Made by a program: the position numbers and the translations under genes
The notes under the pieces: model-generated
The model's database searches: none
Told to the model about the DNA's origin: nothing
The model's input: only the letters and a program-made list of their open reading frames with translations
NCBI RefSeq assembly: GCF_009826895.1
Contig: NZ_WUMV01000001.1
Location: 434,001-498,000 of the forward strand
From: Stappia sediminis
Lineage (GTDB): Bacteria; Pseudomonadota; Alphaproteobacteria; Rhizobiales; Stappiaceae
Length of the DNA stretch: 64,000 nt
Direction: 5' to 3'
Shown: piece after piece, positions 39,210 to 48,102 of the stretch
Numbering within the stretch: the stretch's first letter is position 1
Layout: each line of letters begins with the position of its first letter

Positions 39210-40385
39210 ATGTTCATTACTTTCTTCGAAGCGCTTAAATCCGCCGGTCTCCCGGTTTCGCTGCGTGAGTATCTGACGCTGATGCGTGCGCTTGACGCCG
39301 ACCTCGCCGAGCGGCGGGTGGAGGATTTCTATTATCTCGCCCGCGCAAGCCTGGTGAAGGACGAGAGCAACCTCGACAAGTTCGACCGCGTTTTCGGCCA
39401 TGTTTTCAAGGGCCTCGACCTGATGAGCGAGGTCGAGACGGCGGAAATCCCGGAGGAATGGCTAAGGAAACTCGCCGAAAAACACCTGAGCGAAGAAGAA
39501 AAGGCCGAAATCGAGGCGCTGGGCGGCTGGGACAAGCTCATGGAGACGCTGAAGAAGCGTCTGGAAGAGCAAAAGGGCAGGCACCAGGGCGGTTCCAAGT
39601 GGATCGGAACGGCCGGAACCTCGCCTTTCGGCGCCTATGGCTACAATCCGGAAGGCATTCGCATCGGGCAGGACGAAAGCCGGCACCGGCGGGCGGTAAA
39701 GGTTTGGGATAAAAGGGAATTCAAGGATCTGGACGATACCGTCGAACTTGGCACGCGCAATATCAAGGTGGCCTTGAAAAGATTGCGAAAGTTCGCGCGC
39801 GAAGGTGCCGCAGAGGAACTGGATCTTGATGAAACGATCCGCTCGACCGCGCACAAGGGTTTGCTCGACATCAAGATGCGCCCGGAACGGCATAATACGG
39901 TAAAGGTGCTGTTATTCTTGGATATCGGCGGGTCGATGGACGACCATGTCCGGATCTGCGAGGAGCTATTCTCGGCTGCTCGCGGTGAATTCAAGGTGAT
40001 GGAGCATTTCTACTTTCACAATTGCCTCTATGAATTCGTGTGGAAGGAGAACCATCGCCGGCATTCGGAGCGCATCCCCACATGGGATGTGCTGCACAAG
40101 TATCCGCATGACTACAAGATCGTCTTCGTGGGTGATGCCTCGATGAGCCCTTATGAAATCGCCTATCCCGGCGGTTCCGTGGAGCATTGGAACGAAGAAG
40201 CGGGCGCGACCTGGCTAAAGCGGGTGGCCGAACTTTATCCGAAGACCGTCTGGCTCAATCCGGTGCGCGAAAAACACTGGGACTATACGCATTCCATCCA
40301 GATGATCCGCGAGCTGATGGGCGAGCGAATGTATCCGCTGACGATCGAGGGCCTTGAAGAGGCGATGAAGGAACTCGCGCGCTAA
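39210..40385 (+). CDS. vWA domain protein, CoxE-like MoxR partner
   Basis: 391 residues. The N-terminal half ('FFEALKSAGLPVSLREYLTLM') is typical of CoxE-like vWA proteins. The vWA domain begins 'KVLLFLDIGGSMDDHVRIC'. The MIDAS motif reads D238-I-G-G-S242, with Gly where the usual D-x-S-x-S has Ser, as also occurs in this subfamily. It would act with the MoxR ATPase encoded upstream. It ends the six-gene plus-strand run, and a hairpin lies downstream. Confidence 0.88.
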   Translation: MFITFFEALKSAGLPVSLREYLTLMRALDADLAERRVEDFYYLARASLVKDESNLDKFDRVFGHVFKGLDLMSEVETAEIPEEWLRKLAEKHLSEEEKAEIEALGGWDKLMETLKKRLEEQKGRHQGGSKWIGTAGTSPFGAYGYNPEGIRIGQDESRHRRAVKVWDKREFKDLDDTVELGTRNIKVALKRLRKFAREGAAEELDLDETIRSTAHKGLLDIKMRPERHNTVKVLLFLDIGGSMDDHVRICEELFSAARGEFKVMEHFYFHNCLYEFVWKENHRRHSERIPTWDVLHKYPHDYKIVFVGDASMSPYEIAYPGGSVEHWNEEAGATWLKRVAELYPKTVWLNPVREKHWDYTHSIQMIRELMGERMYPLTIEGLEEAMKELAR

Positions 40386-40400
40386 AGCGTCGAGGAGAAA

Positions 40401-40436
40401 GAAAAAAGGGGACGGCAGAATTCTCCGCCGCCCCCA
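40401..40436 (-). terminator. Terminator for the AhpD-like gene (minus strand), also near the vWA stop
   Basis: On the minus strand GGGGCGGC pairs with GCCGTCCCC (one bulge), followed by six T residues. It lies between converging genes. Confidence 0.75.
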
Positions 40437-40464
40437 AAAGGTGTTTTAGAAATCCGTTGCCGGA

Positions 40465-41007
40465 TCAGGCCGCGTCGGACTTCACGACCGGGAAATCGAT
40501 GTCGGTCTGTGCAACGTTGTTCACGTAGTTCGTGAAGATGTTGGCGACGACATTGGCGACGATCTCGACGACTTCGGCTTCGGTGATGCCGGCCTCGCGA
40601 GCGGCGGCCAGATCGGCGTCGGCAACGGAGCCGCGGTTCTCGACGATGGCGAGAGCGAGCGTCAGGATCGCCTGGAGGCGCGGGTCGGAGGACTTGCCGC
40701 GCAGGTGACCCGGGATTTCGGCTTCGTCAGCCTTGACCATCTTGGAAATGGCGGTGTGCGCGGAGGCGCAATAGTCGCACTTGTTGGCGCCGGCGACGGC
40801 AAGGGCGATCGCTTCGCGGGTCTTGATGTCGAAGCTGCCGCCGTTCAGGCCTTCGTTGAACTGAAGGAAGGAGCCGAGGACGGCCGGCTGGTTCGCGACC
40901 ACGCGGTAAAGGTTCGGCACCATGCCGACCTTGCTCTTGATCGCGCCGAAAAGCTCGGCGGCGGGGGCGGATGCGTTCTCGTCAGCGATCTGGTTGATAC
41001 GAGCCAT
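40465..41007 (-). CDS. Carboxymuconolactone decarboxylase/AhpD-like protein
   Basis: 180-residue helical protein with the AhpD-type active site C-x2-C-x3-H (Cys77, Cys80, His84 in 'NKCDYCASAHT'), implying a thiol peroxidase or alkylhydroperoxidase activity rather than decarboxylation. It is divergent from a TetR regulator gene, and the shared 180-bp gap holds a near-perfect palindrome, so it is probably that regulator's target. Its C-terminal half is Ala/Val-rich with helical repeats. Confidence 0.9.
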   Translation of the reverse strand: MARINQIADENASAPAAELFGAIKSKVGMVPNLYRVVANQPAVLGSFLQFNEGLNGGSFDIKTREAIALAVAGANKCDYCASAHTAISKMVKADEAEIPGHLRGKSSDPRLQAILTLALAIVENRGSVADADLAAAREAGITEAEVVEIVANVVANIFTNYVNNVAQTDIDFPVVKSDAA

Positions 41008-41094
41008 TGATAATCACCTTCATGTTGCAGACGGCGCGGGGTCTTGGGGGCCCGGCCGACTTTCGCGTGGGTAAGTGCATTCCGTCACCGGGTG

Positions 41095-41142
41095 TTGCCG
41101 CCGGCGACGCGCTTACATATAATGTTACGGACCGGTCAGTAA
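41095..41142 (+). promoter_or_regulatory. Sigma-70 promoter and TetR-type operator between divergent genes
   Basis: TTGCCG (41095-41100), a 17-nt spacer and a perfect TATAAT (41118-41123) point toward the TetR gene. Overlapping the start site is an 18-bp palindrome, TTACGGACCGGTCAGTAA (41125-41142), with one mismatched pair. Binding there would block both this promoter and one reading toward the AhpD-like gene, indicating autoregulation plus control of the neighbour. Confidence 0.75.
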
Positions 41143-41190
41143 ATAACAGCAAGCGGACTATCCGTTGAACAATCCGTGAAGGCATTCGTG

Positions 41191-41772
41191 ATGGCGCGCC
41201 CCAGAGCATTCGATCCCGAAGACGCACTGCTGAAAATCAAGGAGACCTTCTGGCGCCTCGGCTATGAGGGAACGTCGCTGCAGGATATCGAGGCGGCGAC
41301 GGAGCTCAAGAAGCAGAGCCTCTACCGCCTGTTCGGCGACAAGCGGAAGATGTATCTGGCAGCCCTCGAACACTACGAGGCGCATGAAGTGCGCACCGCG
41401 CTGAAAGCCCTTGAAAGGGAGGGGCCCGCGAGAGTGCGCTTCCGGGCGCTCTTTGACGAGATCGTGGAGGGAGCGATCGCATCCGGCGACCGCCGAGGCT
41501 GCTTCCTCTGCAACGCCTGCACCGACCAGGCGCAACTGGACGATGAGACGCGCAAGTTCGTTCGCAAGCAGCTGGAGGCGGCGCTTCAGGCTTTCGAAGA
41601 AGCTCTCTCGGCAGAGAAAGCATATGCCGGTAACGAGACGCTGAGGAAGGAGCAGGCAGCAGGGCTGATGGCGGCCTATTTCGGCCTCAGGGTGTTGATC
41701 AAGGGCGATATGCCGGAGAGCGTCCTACGCGGCGCTGCTGACGCAGCGATAGCTTCAATTTCAGCGAATTAA
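41191..41772 (+). CDS. TetR/AcrR-family transcriptional regulator
   Basis: 193 residues. The N-terminal helix-turn-helix is plain ('GYEGTSLQDIEAATELKKQSLYRLFGDKRKMY' region, about 24-56). The rest is a helical ligand-binding domain with a CNAC motif ('GCFLCNACTDQAQ') typical of the AcuR/YxaF-like group that senses electrophiles or small organics. ATG 41191 has GAAGG 8 nt upstream; the GTG at 41176 is an alternative. It is probably the repressor binding the palindrome just upstream. Confidence 0.9.
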   Translation: MARPRAFDPEDALLKIKETFWRLGYEGTSLQDIEAATELKKQSLYRLFGDKRKMYLAALEHYEAHEVRTALKALEREGPARVRFRALFDEIVEGAIASGDRRGCFLCNACTDQAQLDDETRKFVRKQLEAALQAFEEALSAEKAYAGNETLRKEQAAGLMAAYFGLRVLIKGDMPESVLRGAADAAIASISAN

Positions 41773-41909
41773 CGGCGAGTCCGAACGCCTTTTTGTTCCG
41801 GGAAATCTTTGCCGGGTGCAGGGTCAAAAACTGCCGAACCGGCAAAACCGGTCTGTCACATCATCCGTTTAACACTTTGTTTTCCATGAAATTCCGCCAG
41901 TTTCGGAAT

Positions 41910-41925
41910 TGGCATGGCGATTGCT
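41910..41925 (+). promoter_or_regulatory. Sigma-54 (-24/-12) promoter for flgE
   Basis: TGGCATGGCGATTGCT has GG and GC dinucleotides separated by exactly 10 nt, matching the RpoN consensus TGGCAC-N5-TTGC. It lies 84 nt before the flgE start. Near-identical elements precede flgF and flgI in this window. Confidence 0.75.
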
Positions 41926-42008
41926 CATCCATTGGCGACGGGATGACCGGGCATTCGTGCAGTGCTTGCATCCCACCGTTTTTCTGAAGTCCTTGATCGG
42001 AGGATCCA

Positions 42009-43697
42009 ATGGGTGTTTTTGGTGCACTGAACGCGGCGGTTTCCGGCCTTACGGCCCAGTCTTTCGCGCTTGAGAATATTTCCGGCAATATCGCCAACTC
42101 GTCGACGTACGGTTTCAAGCGGCTCGACACGTCGTTTTCGGACTTTGTAGGCGGCAGCAGCGGTTCGGCGACCAGCCAGCGGTCCGGCACGGTTACCGCC
42201 CAATCGCGCACGACCAACCATATTTCCGGCGATCCGCTTCAGTTCAACGATGAAGACACATATATCTCGATCGACGGGCCGGGCTATTTCGTCGTCGCGG
42301 AAAAGGTCGGTGACCGCGATGGCCAGCCGGTCTTCGGCGGCAACAATCTCTACACTCGCCGGGGCGATTTCGAGTTCGATAGCGCCGGCCGGTTGGTGAA
42401 CAAAGCCGGCTACTACCTGCAAGGACGGCCGATCGACCCGGAAACCGGCAATATTTCCGCCGGCGTTCCGGGTATCATCCAGGTCGACAACACGCTGATC
42501 CCGGCGGTGGCGACGACGCGCGTCTCGTTGACCGGTAACCTGCCGAAGGCGCCGGATGTATCTCAGAGCCCGCTCACGTTCTTCGAGCCGCTAAATGCGG
42601 CTGTAGGCGACAATCCCAATATTGCGGCTGGTACGGCTCTGGGCCAACAGTCGATCACGCAAGCCAATAGGGACCAATTTCTGGAGTCGAGCGTAGGCGG
42701 TGGCGTAATCACCGGCTACACGACGATCGGCGAGCCTGTAAACGCTCAGTTTCGCTGGGTGAAGACGCAAGATGCTGTTGAAGGAGCAACCTTGACTGGT
42801 GCTCCAGGAATCGATTGGACGGATGATGCAGCCGTTCGGGCCCTAAATGGGCAAAGTCTTACCGTGACAGCGGATAATGGAGATAACTTCACTTTCCCAT
42901 TCAATAATACGGATACAGCTGCAAAACATGTAACCGACCTCCAGGCAGCGGCTACAGCGGCTGGATTTACAGTAACTATCACGGCAGGCAGCTTTGAGAT
43001 CACGCGAAATGATGGGGTGAATTTCACAGTTGATGCTTCAAACGGGGCTGTGGCCAGTGCCACGGGAATCCCCGACAATACGCCTTCCCCGCCTTTCGCG
43101 GACACATGGGCGCTTTACTACAATACCAATTCCGACCCGCAAGCGGCGGGGGACGAGATCTGGGCAAAGGCCGGCGACTTCCAGTTCGACTCCAACGGCA
43201 ACCTCGCCTACCCGGCCGATGCCCTGCATACCGTAACGGACCTTACCGTCGACGGCACCAACCTCGGCAACATAACGCTTGATTTCTCGACGGGGCTTAC
43301 CCAGTTCGACACCGACGGCGTCGATACCCGCTTCAGCCAGAACGGCTTTCCGGCAGGCGAGGTGGTGAACACGGCCATCAGCGATTCCGGGCGATTGGTC
43401 GCCACCTATTCCAACGGACGTCAGCGCGACCTTTACGAAATCACGGTCGTGACCTTCCAGGGCGAAAACAGCCTGTCGCGCGGCGATGGCGGTGTCTTCG
43501 AAGAGACCAGCGAATCCGGGCCGCCGATCTTTGGCAACGGCGGCTCAATCCTCGGGCAGACGCTGGAAGGCTCCAACGTCGAGATCGCCGACGAATTCTC
43601 CAAGCTGATCGTCACCCAGCAAGCTTATTCCGCCAATACGCGGATCATCACCACAGCCGACGAACTGCTGCAGGAGACGATCAACATCGTCCGATAA
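42009..43697 (+). CDS. flgE: Flagellar hook protein FlgE
   Basis: 562 residues, longer than the 400-residue enteric hook protein. The N-terminal rod/hook signature is clear ('ALNAAVSGLTAQSFALENISGNIANSSTYGFKR' region), as are 'GPGYFVV' and the C-terminal 'EFSKLIVTQQAYSANTRIITTADELLQETINIVR' region. The centre (about residues 195-360; DNA 42600-43090) is A/T-richer and encodes a Thr/Ala/Asn-rich surface domain resembling a flagellin-IN-type insert. A GGAGG ribosome site lies 5 nt upstream. It heads flgE-flgK-flgL and is preceded by a sigma-54-type promoter. Confidence 0.95.
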   Translation: MGVFGALNAAVSGLTAQSFALENISGNIANSSTYGFKRLDTSFSDFVGGSSGSATSQRSGTVTAQSRTTNHISGDPLQFNDEDTYISIDGPGYFVVAEKVGDRDGQPVFGGNNLYTRRGDFEFDSAGRLVNKAGYYLQGRPIDPETGNISAGVPGIIQVDNTLIPAVATTRVSLTGNLPKAPDVSQSPLTFFEPLNAAVGDNPNIAAGTALGQQSITQANRDQFLESSVGGGVITGYTTIGEPVNAQFRWVKTQDAVEGATLTGAPGIDWTDDAAVRALNGQSLTVTADNGDNFTFPFNNTDTAAKHVTDLQAAATAAGFTVTITAGSFEITRNDGVNFTVDASNGAVASATGIPDNTPSPPFADTWALYYNTNSDPQAAGDEIWAKAGDFQFDSNGNLAYPADALHTVTDLTVDGTNLGNITLDFSTGLTQFDTDGVDTRFSQNGFPAGEVVNTAISDSGRLVATYSNGRQRDLYEITVVTFQGENSLSRGDGGVFEETSESGPPIFGNGGSILGQTLEGSNVEIADEFSKLIVTQQAYSANTRIITTADELLQETINIVR

Positions 43698-43706
43698 TCC
43701 ATAAAA

Positions 43707-43752
43707 GCTCCCGGCGCGAAATCGGGTAGCTCCTGAGCGCCGGGAGCCTTCT
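43707..43752 (+). terminator. Hairpin between flgE and flgK
   Basis: GCTCCCGGCGC (43707-43717) pairs with GCGCCGGGAGC (43737-43747), followed by CTTCTT. The T-run is weak, so it may attenuate rather than end transcription, letting hook protein exceed FlgK/FlgL. Confidence 0.55.
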
Positions 43753-43781
43753 TCGTTCATTTCAGGAAAGCGGGTACTCCA

Positions 43782-46373
43782 ATGGGATTGATTAGCGCCC
43801 TGAACACCGCCCTGGTCGGTTTGGGGGTGAACCAGCGGCAACTCGATGTTACGGCGTCGAACATCGCGAACGCCGACCGTGTCGGCTATACGCGCAAGGT
43901 CCTCAATACCTCCGCCGTCGTCGGTGGCGACGGGCAGGTTATCGGCACGCGGGTCGACGGGACATCGCGTTTGCTGAACGAACAGATCCAGGCTCAATAC
44001 CAGCAGTCGCTTTCCCAGCAGCAGTATTCAAGCGTCACTGCGGATTTCGCGCGCTATCTCGACAACCTGTTCGGCACGATTGCGGATCCGGGCTCTCTGG
44101 CCAACACAGCCAATGCGTTTTCCTCTTCGCTCGCCAATCTGGTGTCAACGCCGGAGGATTATCCAAGCCGCCTCGGCGTGGTCCAGGAAGCCTCGAAATT
44201 CGCAAGCAAGCTGAATTCGCTGTCAAGCCAGATCCAGGACCAGCGCCAGAGCATCGAATATGAGATCGCCGACTCCGTCGATCAGGTGAACATCATCCTC
44301 GAGCGTATCAAGGAGCTCGATAGCGATATCGTCTCACGCGAATCCGGCGGAACCAGTCCGGTGGAGCTTCTGGACGAGCGCGACCGCCTGGTGACGGAAC
44401 TTTCCGGCTATATCGACGTCAACGTCCAGCCGACGGAAATTGGCGGATTGCGAATTTCGACCGCAGGCGGGCTGCCGCTTTACGATGTCGACGTGTTCGA
44501 GCTGGAGTTCGATGCGCATGGCTCCATCGGCGCGACGTCGGTCTATAGCAAGGACCCGGACGAACGAGGCGTCGGCACCATCCGCATCACGACGGGCCAA
44601 GGGCCGGGCTACGATGTCCTGAGCCTTGGCGGGTTTAAGTCCGGCTCCATCGCGGCGCTCGTGGAAGCGCGCGACGAAACGCTGGTGGCGGCGCAACGCC
44701 AGCTTGACGAGCTGGCGGCGAACCTTGCCAGAACGCTCAGCACCCACACGGAACCGGCAACGGCCTATCCGGCAAGCCAGGTGCCGCCGAACGATTATCG
44801 GCCTGTATTGTCCGGTGTGGCGGATATCAGCGATCTGAAAGCTCTTCCGGCCGGAGAAGCAATTAACGTCAATGGAAAGTCCGTTACCATCGGCGCTGCG
44901 CTCAACGCTATCGCCGCCGTGCCATCCACTATCACACTCGACTCCGATGGCGACTACTTAGGCGACGATGCACTCATTCATAATCTGGATGGTGAATCTC
45001 TCGTTGTCAGAGACGAAATCACCGGCCAGACGACGTCCTTCCAATTTAACAACAGCGATGTTGTCGCGGATCAACTGCAGAATTTGCAAGATCAGCTCAA
45101 CCTGCAATTCACGGGCAATGCCGCATCGGGCATTTACACGGTTCAAGGAACCGACAACGGTATTGTCATCTCCGCGACCGATGGCCGGACATTCGAGCTG
45201 ACAACATCGGGTGACGACATCAACACCCAGCTCGGTGTCTCCAACGATCCATCGGCGCCAACCCTGTCCAGCAATGGTACGACTGAGCTTGAAGCGGCAG
45301 CCGCCGCACTTTCCCCGCTGCTCAGCGGACAGGACGTTACCGTCACTGCCGACAACACCACCGGCGAGTTGATCTTCTCAGGTACGGATCCCGACCCGCT
45401 GACGATCAGCGGGACGGATTCGACGCTGCAAGCGCTAGGCTTCGGCGACGGAACGGAGACGAGCTACACCGTCTTCAATCAGGTCGGCTTCGATTTTGAT
45501 CTCGATACGCTGGAGAACGGCGATAACTACACGTTCTCCGTCAAGGACCTGAATACGGGCCTTTCCAAGAACGTCACGATCTATCGAAGCGATGTGGCGG
45601 GCGAGCCGGCGATTACGAGCACGCGCGACCCGAACGACATCTACATCGGCATCGACTTCTCAAGCGGCGACTACGACGCAATATCCACCGCGATCAACGA
45701 TGCACTCGCCAATGATCCGCGCATTGCGGGATCGTTGCAGGCGGAAAACCTTGAGAGCGGAGGCACGCCGACCAGCGGCCTGAGGATATTCGCGGCGGAC
45801 GCCCGCGATCACCGCATCGAGGGCGCGGCGACGAATTATGCCGTCGGCGGGGCGGGGGAATTCGCCGACGCCCTGTCGCTTTTCACCGATACGGACGGCG
45901 CAACCTATACAGGGATTGTCGACGGACGGTCGACGATTGACGGTTTCGCGGGCCGTATCCAGATCAACCAGGAACTGGTGGACGATCCGGGACTGCTTGT
46001 CCAATACGCCGACGGGATCGCGAGCGGCGATCCATCCAGACCGCAGGCCCTGCTCGACAAGCTGAATAGCACCAAGGTCGCCTTTTCGACTTCGGCCAAG
46101 GTCGGCACCAATACATCGGTCTTCAAGGGATCGGCACTCGACTTCGTGACGACGGCCGTTTCCTACCACGCACGGAATTCGTCCCAGGCAGAAGCCGCCG
46201 CCGCTGGACAGGAAGTGGCCACCAACAACCTCAAGGCGCGCTTCGATTCATCGGCGAAAGTCGATGTCGACGAGGAATTGGGTCAGCTCATCCAGATCCA
46301 AAATTCCTACGCGGCGAACGCCCGTGTCCTGCAGGCCGTCAGAGAACTCTTCGAAACGCTGATCCGCATTTGA
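43782..46373 (+). CDS. flgK: Flagellar hook-associated protein FlgK (HAP1)
   Basis: 863 residues, against about 550 in E. coli. The D0/D1 ends are conserved: 'ALNTALVGLGVNQRQLDVTASNIANADRVGYTRK' near the start and 'VDEELGQLIQIQNSYAANARVLQAVRELFETLIRI' at the end. The middle (about 345-700) carries extra domains, including a flagellin-IN-like segment with 'QTTSFQFNNSDVVADQLQ'. It forms the hook-filament junction. The gene is 84 bp after flgE and 27 bp before flgL. Confidence 0.93.
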   Translation: MGLISALNTALVGLGVNQRQLDVTASNIANADRVGYTRKVLNTSAVVGGDGQVIGTRVDGTSRLLNEQIQAQYQQSLSQQQYSSVTADFARYLDNLFGTIADPGSLANTANAFSSSLANLVSTPEDYPSRLGVVQEASKFASKLNSLSSQIQDQRQSIEYEIADSVDQVNIILERIKELDSDIVSRESGGTSPVELLDERDRLVTELSGYIDVNVQPTEIGGLRISTAGGLPLYDVDVFELEFDAHGSIGATSVYSKDPDERGVGTIRITTGQGPGYDVLSLGGFKSGSIAALVEARDETLVAAQRQLDELAANLARTLSTHTEPATAYPASQVPPNDYRPVLSGVADISDLKALPAGEAINVNGKSVTIGAALNAIAAVPSTITLDSDGDYLGDDALIHNLDGESLVVRDEITGQTTSFQFNNSDVVADQLQNLQDQLNLQFTGNAASGIYTVQGTDNGIVISATDGRTFELTTSGDDINTQLGVSNDPSAPTLSSNGTTELEAAAAALSPLLSGQDVTVTADNTTGELIFSGTDPDPLTISGTDSTLQALGFGDGTETSYTVFNQVGFDFDLDTLENGDNYTFSVKDLNTGLSKNVTIYRSDVAGEPAITSTRDPNDIYIGIDFSSGDYDAISTAINDALANDPRIAGSLQAENLESGGTPTSGLRIFAADARDHRIEGAATNYAVGGAGEFADALSLFTDTDGATYTGIVDGRSTIDGFAGRIQINQELVDDPGLLVQYADGIASGDPSRPQALLDKLNSTKVAFSTSAKVGTNTSVFKGSALDFVTTAVSYHARNSSQAEAAAAGQEVATNNLKARFDSSAKVDVDEELGQLIQIQNSYAANARVLQAVRELFETLIRI

Positions 46374-46400
46374 GGGCAGGGGCGAGGTTAAGGAATTGCC

Positions 46401-47969
46401 ATGACCGTATTCAACTCGACATATTCGCTGCCGCCGCAGTTCAGTTATCTGACGAACTTGCGTTCTCAGTTCGATGAACTGCAGAGACAGCTTGCAACGG
46501 AAAGAAGGACCGACACCTATGGCGGGCTCGGTGGCAAGAGCGGGCTAGACCTGACGCTCAAGCAGCAGCGATCCGAGATCGGCGTCTATAAGGACACTAT
46601 CGACGTGGTCGACCTTCGGCTCAGCGTGCTGGACCGGACGAGCACGCGCCTTGAGGACCTGCGTATCGATTCAAAGGCGGCGGTGGACCCGAACGGGTTC
46701 GAACTGTTCACAAATGGCAGGACTTCATCCCAGACTGCCACGGAAATCCAGCTTCGGGACTTTATCGCCCAGCTGAACCAGAACGTGGGCGGACGCTATC
46801 TCTTTTCCGGCCGGGCGTCCGACAAGGCGCCGGTTCCAACTCTGGAGCGTATTCTGGAAGGTGACGCTGACGAAGCCGGACTCAAGCAGGTCATATCCGA
46901 GTACAACGCGGCAGATTTCGGCCCAGAGGTGAACCTGGGACCGGGTTATGAAAGCGCCCACCTTGGACGGCTTGAAACGGACCTCACCGGATCCGTGTTC
47001 ACCCTTTCGGAAGATGCCGCCGCAGGGGCGCATCCGTTCGGCCTCAAGCTCGCGAGCGTTCAGTCGGGATTAAGCAACGTCGGCGTTACGGACAACTACT
47101 CTTCGCCAGGCGCCAGCCCCCGTTCCGTGGAGCTCGATTTTACCGGTCAGCCGGAGCCCGGCGAAACGGTTCGCCTGTTCTTCACGCTGCCGGACGGCAC
47201 CGAACGCGAAATCCGTATCGGGGTTGAGGGCGAGACGCAGGATAATCCGGAATTCACGTTCCAGATCGGCGCGACCGCAAATGATACCGCCCTCAACTTC
47301 AAGGCGACCCTGGAGCGGGCGATCTCGACCGTCGCGAGAACCGATCTAAAGGCGGCCTCCACCGTTGTCGCGACGGAAAACTTCTTCGATACCGCTCCGC
47401 GGCTCGATGGCTCGTTCGGCCCGCAGCGCGTCCAGCCGGGACCGGGCGGGTTTGAAGACGCGACGGCGATCGCGACCGACGTCAACAATACGGTGAACTG
47501 GTATCAGGGCGAAAACGGCGCGGATTCGGCTCGGCGGACGACGACGGGAACGGTCGATGAGAACCTGACGGTAGACTATGGCGCCCGCGCGAACGAACGC
47601 GGCTACCGCGAAGTCGTGCAGTCTCTGGCGGCGTTCGTGGCTGCCGACTTCTCCGCGCAGCAGCCCGACAACCAGGATTTCTACAGCGCGCTTGCCGAAC
47701 GCCTCAACGGAACGCTGAGCCAGGGCGATGACGGAATTTCGGGCATCCGCCAGAACCACATCGAATTCGCGGCGGCCCAGACGGCCGCCAAGGCGGCGAA
47801 GGACCGCCACAAGATCGCCGATGCGACGATCGACGGTGTGGTGGCGGGCATCGAAGGCATTTCCAGCGAGGAAGTGGCGGCCAAACTCCTTCGGGTGCAA
47901 ACCGTGCTGCAATCCAGTTACCAGACGACGCGAATCGCCGCCGACCTGTCTTTGTCCAACTATTTATAA
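46401..47969 (+). CDS. flgL: Flagellar hook-associated protein FlgL (HAP3)
   Basis: 522 residues in the flagellin superfamily. The N-terminus ('FSYLTNLRSQFDELQRQLATERR') and C-terminus ('RHKIADATIDGVVAGIEGISSEEVAAKLL', 'SYQTTRIAADLSLSNYL') are HAP3-like coiled-coil segments, and 'GGRYLFSGRASDKAPV' is a usual FlgL motif. Larger than enteric FlgL (about 317) owing to a central domain. It is last in the flgEKL run and is followed by a hairpin terminator. Confidence 0.9.
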   Translation: MTVFNSTYSLPPQFSYLTNLRSQFDELQRQLATERRTDTYGGLGGKSGLDLTLKQQRSEIGVYKDTIDVVDLRLSVLDRTSTRLEDLRIDSKAAVDPNGFELFTNGRTSSQTATEIQLRDFIAQLNQNVGGRYLFSGRASDKAPVPTLERILEGDADEAGLKQVISEYNAADFGPEVNLGPGYESAHLGRLETDLTGSVFTLSEDAAAGAHPFGLKLASVQSGLSNVGVTDNYSSPGASPRSVELDFTGQPEPGETVRLFFTLPDGTEREIRIGVEGETQDNPEFTFQIGATANDTALNFKATLERAISTVARTDLKAASTVVATENFFDTAPRLDGSFGPQRVQPGPGGFEDATAIATDVNNTVNWYQGENGADSARRTTTGTVDENLTVDYGARANERGYREVVQSLAAFVAADFSAQQPDNQDFYSALAERLNGTLSQGDDGISGIRQNHIEFAAAQTAAKAAKDRHKIADATIDGVVAGIEGISSEEVAAKLLRVQTVLQSSYQTTRIAADLSLSNYL

Positions 47970-47992
47970 ATCAGGCGTTCAGCTTAAAAAGG

Positions 47993-48025
47993 AACGGCCG
48001 GAGCATCGTAATGTTCCGGCCGTTT
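47993..48025 (+). terminator. Terminator after flgL
   Basis: AACGGCCGGA (47993-48002) pairs with TCCGGCCGTT (48014-48023), followed by TTTT-like sequence, 23 nt beyond the stop codon. Confidence 0.85.
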
Positions 48026-48043
48026 TCGTATTTCATAAACCTG

Positions 48044-48073
48044 GAACAGAAAACGCCGGCCCGAGAGCCGGCG
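48044..48073 (-). terminator. Terminator after flaF (minus strand)
   Basis: On the minus strand CGCCGGC (48073-48067) pairs with GCCGGCG (48060-48054), followed by TTTTCTGTT. Confidence 0.8.
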
Positions 48074-48102
48074 AATTCGTTTTGTCGCGGGGGTGGGCGC
48101 TG

